Positions 60,484-64,000 of a DNA stretch of 64,000 bases are shown here, one piece after another. The notes beneath the pieces were generated by a model. The model searched no databases and was not told where the DNA came from. It saw only the letters and a program-made list of their open reading frames with translations. Where the stretch lies: positions 143,793 through 207,792 of the forward strand of contig CANQED010000003.1 in assembly GCA_947594425.1 (NCBI GenBank), read 5' to 3'. The DNA is from an uncultured Ruminiclostridium sp. (lineage in GTDB: Bacteria; Bacillota; Clostridia; Oscillospirales; Ruminococcaceae). The number at the start of each line of letters is the position of its first letter. Within the stretch, counting starts at the first letter, position 1. Position numbers and translations under genes: made by a program.

Positions 60484-61221
60484 CTATATCTTTTCGCTTA
60501 TATCACTTTGTAAAAAAGCTTCTAAGTCCTCGGGTACGCCGAGGCCCCACATTCCGTTTTGCAATGAGCCGATATTGTAATAAGCAAATTTCTTTCCCTG
60601 CTCGATGAGTATATTATAGACAGGAGCAACGTAAAACTCGTTGTTTACACGGATATTTCTGTCTATCATCTCATGCGCTCCCGCAACAAAATCACTGCCT
60701 TTAGCAAAATTATATATGCCGACTGTAGCCTCGTCAGATATCACTTCTTTTTCTCTTACCTCGGTCACAAAGCCGTTTTCATCATACTTTATAAACGACC
60801 ATTTGTTGTCGTGCGCGGTCATTGTCATGATAAGACCGTCATAAGAACCTTGCTTTTTAAGATAATCGTTTATGTTTATATCGACGAACTGGTCTGAGTT
60901 TGCTATCATCATCGGTTGGTCGCTGTTTATGTATTTTTCTGCAAGGAGTACTGTGCAGGCCGCGCCCTCGGTCACCTGTGAAACAGGAACTATCGCACAG
61001 CCGGGAGCTATGCTGTTCAGCTTTTCGGTAAGACCGTACTTTTCTATATGCTCCGCAAGGCAAAGGTAAATAAATCTGTGTTCGCACTGAGGTCTGAGAT
61101 TATCGGTCACTACCTCTATCATATATTTCCCTTTTACGTCTATCAGGGGCTTAGGCATTATATATCCCGCGTTTGCAAAACGGCTTCCTCGCCCCGCCAT
61201 CGGTATAACGATATTAAGCAT
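60484..61221 (-). CDS. Sugar-phosphate-type nucleotidyltransferase
   Basis: A 245-residue NTP_transferase-fold protein. Signature IVIPMAGRGSRFANAGY followed by PKPLIDVKGK, and NSDQFVDIN as the metal-binding acidic site. VTEGAACTVLLAEKYI is also typical. It probably activates a sugar or related phosphate as an NDP derivative for the surface glycan. The substrate cannot be read from sequence. It has a paralogue two genes upstream and lies 10 bases before the acetyltransferase. Confidence 0.85.
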   Translation of the reverse strand: MLNIVIPMAGRGSRFANAGYIMPKPLIDVKGKYMIEVVTDNLRPQCEHRFIYLCLAEHIEKYGLTEKLNSIAPGCAIVPVSQVTEGAACTVLLAEKYINSDQPMMIANSDQFVDININDYLKKQGSYDGLIMTMTAHDNKWSFIKYDENGFVTEVREKEVISDEATVGIYNFAKGSDFVAGAHEMIDRNIRVNNEFYVAPVYNILIEQGKKFAYYNIGSLQNGMWGLGVPEDLEAFLQSDISEKI

Positions 61222-61225
61222 TTTA

Positions 61226-61552
61226 TTATTCCTCCGTAAGGTATTTGTCGTTGTTGGCGCCCGGTATCTTTATCACCGCGTTAACGCTGTCTGTGACTGC
61301 GAGAAAATCCGTCGCTTCTCCCGGTTCGATTATGATAATATCTCCCTCGTCATATTCGACGCCGTTCATTTTTACTTTTCCCGAGATTATAACGGTTATC
61401 TCGGTGGCGAGCTTATGATAATGAGAATGCTCATATGCTCCCGCCTTATAGCTTTTTACTGCCGCCTCAACGTCGTTTGTCCGATAGAGTGTAGGCTTAA
61501 AATTGCCTACGAACCAGCCGCCTTTCATATCAGACAGTTTACTTCTTTTCAT
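61226..61552 (-). CDS. Cupin-domain protein
   Basis: A 108-residue single-domain cupin. Metal ligands are HSHYHKLATE (H-x-H with Glu) and the second motif GDIIIIEPGEATDF. It overlaps the upstream nucleotidyltransferase by 14 bases and precedes the other by 4. Small cupins in glycan loci are often sugar isomerases or epimerases, or sensors. The function is unassigned. Confidence 0.82.
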   Translation of the reverse strand: MKRSKLSDMKGGWFVGNFKPTLYRTNDVEAAVKSYKAGAYEHSHYHKLATEITVIISGKVKMNGVEYDEGDIIIIEPGEATDFLAVTDSVNAVIKIPGANNDKYLTEE

Positions 61553-62282
61553 CTTTTGCCTTTCTGCAATATTCTTCGAACAGCTCTATCCCTTTGATAT
61601 GGCTGAAATTAAAATACTGCTCCTTATTTATCTTGTATGTCCCTATCCTTTTCTGATTAAGTATCATCTCATTGAAAACAGGGCAAACAAAGAAATCGCC
61701 GTTTACTCCCGCGTCCTTTTTTATCATACTGAATGCGGATTCGATAAAATCGGACGTGCGTTTGAAGTAATAAAATCCCGTGGTGGCATTATTGCTAATA
61801 GGGTGCTTTTCGGCTGCCTCGGTGACCAAGCCCTCATTATTCAGCCTTACATACGACCAACGCGGATGTATATCCTCAAAGATTATTACTCCGCCGTCAT
61901 AATCGTTGGCAATAAAGCAGTTCAATGCGTCCTGCAAATTTGCCGTCACAAGCTGGTCACCGCCTACTATTATCAAAGGCTCGTCAGGCTCAAAATAGTC
62001 CATTCCGAGAAGGCAGCTGCAAGCGGAGCCTTTTGTCTGCCCCTGAGCGACAACGATAGCGGCGTTGGGCAAAAGCAGCCTTATCACACTGTCAAGATGA
62101 TACTTTTCAACATTGTTTTTGTTTAAAATAAATATAAATTCCGCATTATCTATTTTTGTCAGTGGCTCAATAATATGCTGAAGTATAGTCTTGCGGTCTA
62201 TTTCATACAGAGATGTGCAGTATGCGGTATCAGCCGCCTTGTTCTTAACTTCGTTTTCTACCATAGGAATAAGTATCTTCAT
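61539..62282 (-). CDS. Nucleotidyltransferase-like protein with degenerate signature
   Basis: A 247-residue paralogue of the other nucleotidyltransferase. The middle and C-terminal regions match it well (GQTKGSACSCLLGMDYF, IVGGDQLVTANLQDALN, GVIIFEDIHPRWSYVRLN, NGDFFVCPVFNEMI). The N-terminal loop that binds the NTP phosphates, GxGxRF and the following PKP, is replaced by IPMVENEVKNKAAD. The acidic GGDQ site is kept. It may bind a sugar nucleotide without making it, or use another substrate. It follows the HAD gene directly. Confidence 0.8.
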   Translation of the reverse strand: MKILIPMVENEVKNKAADTAYCTSLYEIDRKTILQHIIEPLTKIDNAEFIFILNKNNVEKYHLDSVIRLLLPNAAIVVAQGQTKGSACSCLLGMDYFEPDEPLIIVGGDQLVTANLQDALNCFIANDYDGGVIIFEDIHPRWSYVRLNNEGLVTEAAEKHPISNNATTGFYYFKRTSDFIESAFSMIKKDAGVNGDFFVCPVFNEMILNQKRIGTYKINKEQYFNFSHIKGIELFEEYCRKAKDEKK

Positions 62283-62912
62283 TTACTGCACCTCACATCT
62301 ATCAATATTTTTGCGGATATTGTCATAATTGACATCATATACCGTTTCTACTTTCATTACATTAGCTCCTGACGCGGCAGCCGCCGCTAAGCCGTTTTTA
62401 TTATCCTCCACAATAAGGCATTCCGACGGGTCAAGACCGAGCCTTGAAATAGCGACATTGTATATTTCGGGATCGGGCTTTGCCTTTTTAACGTCCTGAT
62501 TACTGAGAGAAAACTCAAGATACCGCTCAAGGCTTGCTTTTTGCATCATTATATCGACGGTGGCACGAATTGAATTTGACGCTACCGCAAGTCTGTATCC
62601 CTCGGATTTCAGCCGCGAAAGAGCATATTCATGCACAAACAAAGGACGGCAGTTTACAAATATTTTTTCCATTGTGTATTCCTGCTTTAAGGCGTTTATG
62701 TACTTGTGCAAGCCTTTTGGCAGCTGCTTTTCTAAGGTCATCATAGACAGCTTGTCCGCAGTGGGCAGTCCGTCGTAGGTCACAAGATGTTCATATCTGC
62801 TTATCTCATAACCGAACAGTCCGAGCGCTTTGTTAAGCGCCTCATAGTGCCACTCCTTAGCGTCAATAAGAACACCGTCCATATCAAATATTACCGCTTT
62901 GATCTTACTCAT
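62283..62912 (-). CDS. HAD-superfamily hydrolase, beta-phosphoglucomutase-like
   Basis: The protein has 209 residues. HAD motif I DMDGVLIDAKEWH, motif II in VASNSIRATVD, Lys of motif III, and motif IV VEDNKNGLAAA. A helical cap of the phosphoglucomutase/phosphatase type (C1) follows motif I. Probably a sugar-phosphate phosphatase or mutase of the glycan pathway. The start overlaps the preceding gene stop by ATGA. Confidence 0.87.
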   Translation of the reverse strand: MSKIKAVIFDMDGVLIDAKEWHYEALNKALGLFGYEISRYEHLVTYDGLPTADKLSMMTLEKQLPKGLHKYINALKQEYTMEKIFVNCRPLFVHEYALSRLKSEGYRLAVASNSIRATVDIMMQKASLERYLEFSLSNQDVKKAKPDPEIYNVAISRLGLDPSECLIVEDNKNGLAAAAASGANVMKVETVYDVNYDNIRKNIDRCEVQ

Positions 62913-63532
62913 TTGAAATATTCCTCCGCTTCTTTCGGGGTGTCAGTGCAAAGGATAAGGTTATCTTTATCCTTATACTTCTTCAAAAGCTCCCACACCG
63001 CTTTATTGTCCCTTTTGTGCAGCTCGGGCGATACAACCGATACAGTTTTTCCTGACGACAAAAGCTTTTCTGCCGTATCGGCTATATGGCTGCATTCTGT
63101 GAACTGGTCAAGCCAAACGCCCTTGCTTTGCTCCCAAAAGGATATTTTTTCTTCAAACTCGCTGCTGCGGGTAAAAATGTTATATCCTCGCTTTATATAG
63201 ATATACTGTTCGGGAACGGAAGAATCAAAGAGAAAATAATTCTTTTCGGTAAGACCGTATTCCTTAAAAATATCCTCCAGCAGCAGATACAAGCCGTCGG
63301 CTTTGATATTCAGAGCAAGGGTAGGCTTGTTGTATTTTATCCAAAGCTCCAAAATATCCGTCATAAGCGGGCAGTACTTGTCCGCAGGATTATGGGAGAT
63401 GACCGCTTGTCCGTCAAAGTCCCTGATGTCTGTTTCTATGCCGTAGCCGTTGGAAAATGCCCGCTCAAAGGCAGTGAGAGTGTTTTTTTCTTCCTCGGTT
63501 CTCCAAAAACCGCGGTGGGCTATGATGTGCAT
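62909..63532 (-). CDS. GDPD-like phosphodiesterase
   Basis: A 207-residue compact TIM barrel related to glycerophosphodiester phosphodiesterases: start IAHRGFWRTEEEKNTL (catalytic His-Arg), GIETDIRDFDG (metal Glu/Asp), and VISHNP (second His). It is shorter than common GDPDs (about 240-250) and lacks a signal peptide, so it is cytoplasmic. It lies between a CitC-like adenylyltransferase and a HAD phosphatase, suggesting it handles a phosphodiester sugar or polyol intermediate. The substrate is unknown. Confidence 0.82.
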   Translation of the reverse strand: MHIIAHRGFWRTEEEKNTLTAFERAFSNGYGIETDIRDFDGQAVISHNPADKYCPLMTDILELWIKYNKPTLALNIKADGLYLLLEDIFKEYGLTEKNYFLFDSSVPEQYIYIKRGYNIFTRSSEFEEKISFWEQSKGVWLDQFTECSHIADTAEKLLSSGKTVSVVSPELHKRDNKAVWELLKKYKDKDNLILCTDTPKEAEEYFK

Positions 63533-63535
63533 TTT

Positions 63536-64000
63536 TTATTCCTTTCTGTATTTTTTATTTAAATATTCTAACGTACTCCCCGGCACCAGTTTTTCTATCT
63601 CCGCAAAATTTCTCTCCTCGAGCAGCTTTCTCACTCTGCTGGCGCTTATTACGCCGCCGTTTATCTCCTTTCGCGGGATAACTTCAAAGGCTACGCCGTA
63701 TTCGGGCAGTATCCTCTCCATTGTCTCGTTATACTGTCTTGTTACGTTGTCGAGCGGCTCTTCGCCTGCAAAGCGGACCGTTATCCCGAGCTGAGGCGCT
63801 ATTTCCTTTCCGAAAAGCTCCACGTCCATACTCGGGTCTACCGTGCTGTCCTGCAATTCCGCTTTATTAAAATAGCCCGAGAACGTAAGCGCCGAAATTA
63901 TGAATTTTCCGCTGGGGAGGACCGTGACATTTTTAAGGTCGGCGGTGCCTTTTCTCACAAGCTCTATCCTGTCCGCAAACGGGAATATGCTCTTGTCCTC
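63536..64000 (-). CDS. CitC-like adenylyltransferase (5' end outside window)
   Basis: The frame is open to the right edge: residues EDKSIFPFADRIELV precede the GTG that the track uses as start, so the gene begins beyond the window. About 154 residues are visible. The pattern DRIELVRKGTADLKNV, LPSGKFIIS, STVDPSMDVELFGKEIAPQLGI and GGVISASRVRKLL matches the C-terminal part of [citrate lyase] ligase (CitC), a nucleotidyltransferase-fold enzyme. No citDEF genes are near; the neighbours are glycan genes. A CitC homologue recruited for a surface-glycan or cofactor-like step is more likely than true citrate lyase activation. Confidence 0.82.
   Translation of the reverse strand, partial: EDKSIFPFADRIELVRKGTADLKNVTVLPSGKFIISALTFSGYFNKAELQDSTVDPSMDVELFGKEIAPQLGITVRFAGEEPLDNVTRQYNETMERILPEYGVAFEVIPRKEINGGVISASRVRKLLEERNFAEIEKLVPGSTLEYLNKKYRKE

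Noticed and set aside
63536-63958. Complete 140-residue CitC-like gene starting at 63958
   Set aside because: The supposed start is a GTG within a conserved stretch; the frame is open to the window edge with matching family residues.

Overview
The window comes from a Gram-positive Clostridia genome, most likely Oscillospiraceae/Ruminococcaceae; this is inferred from gene content, not from a search. The evidence is: AddAB instead of RecBCD; SRP RNA-dnaX-ybaB-recR order; ECF vitamin S components; CsbB/YfhO-type envelope glycosylation; an NPDTG sortase signal; BspA-type leucine-rich repeat and Fn3 surface proteins; MurR, MocR and ECF-sigma regulators. Base composition is moderately GC-rich, apart from an AT-rich cassette at about 29.1-32.5 kb and a milder drop at the right edge. 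Promoters are very readable: most transcription units start from a TTGACA-like box, a 17-base spacer and a TATAAT-like box. I see no tRNA, no rRNA other than SRP RNA as a stable RNA, no CRISPR array, no transposase and no prophage.

Layout. 1-4.4 kb: two leftward secreted LRR proteins, the first running off the left edge. 4.5-12.2 kb: addB-addA-Abi_2, joined by ATGA overlaps. 12.3-15.4 kb: a vitamin B6-type unit (pyridoxamine kinase, ECF S component, radical SAM protein) divergent from a MocR/PdxR-like regulator that has lost its C-terminus. 15.5-19.8 kb: leftward operon iorA-iorB-aguA-aguB. 20-23.7 kb: accessory SecA and mnmE. 23.8-27.3 kb: a P-type ATPase-like protein with degenerate catalytic motifs and a DUF368 (PopT-type) membrane protein. 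27.5-29 kb: a histone-H1-like/SCP2-like fusion protein and galU.

29.1-32.5 kb: AT-rich defence cassette with Dam-type methylase, TIR-domain protein, DpnII-type endonuclease and a second methylase, all in one transcription unit. This is the best candidate for a little-described system: a TIR effector placed inside a GATC restriction-modification operon. 32.5-36.4 kb: SRP RNA, dnaX, ybaB, recR, sseB-like. 36.4-43.4 kb: cell-wall 5'-nucleotidase, ECF sigma/anti-sigma pair, MurR regulator with a BaiN-type flavoprotein, and asparaginase. 43.46-43.74 kb: an array of six hairpins bounded by two near-identical ones.

43.7-51 kb: leftward yjbQ, glycosyltransferase, yfhO, coaX, PanT-like S component and gltX. 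51-58 kb: branched-chain amino acid operon ilvB-ilvN-cimA-leuC-Dabb-leuD-leuB, making isoleucine precursors through citramalate and leucine precursors through isopropylmalate. 58.2-59.7 kb: secreted GH25 muramidase. 59.7-64 kb: a leftward surface-glycan-type locus with a homopolymer-frameshifted acetyltransferase, two nucleotidyltransferases, cupin, HAD phosphatase, GDPD-like enzyme and a CitC-like adenylyltransferase that leaves the window.
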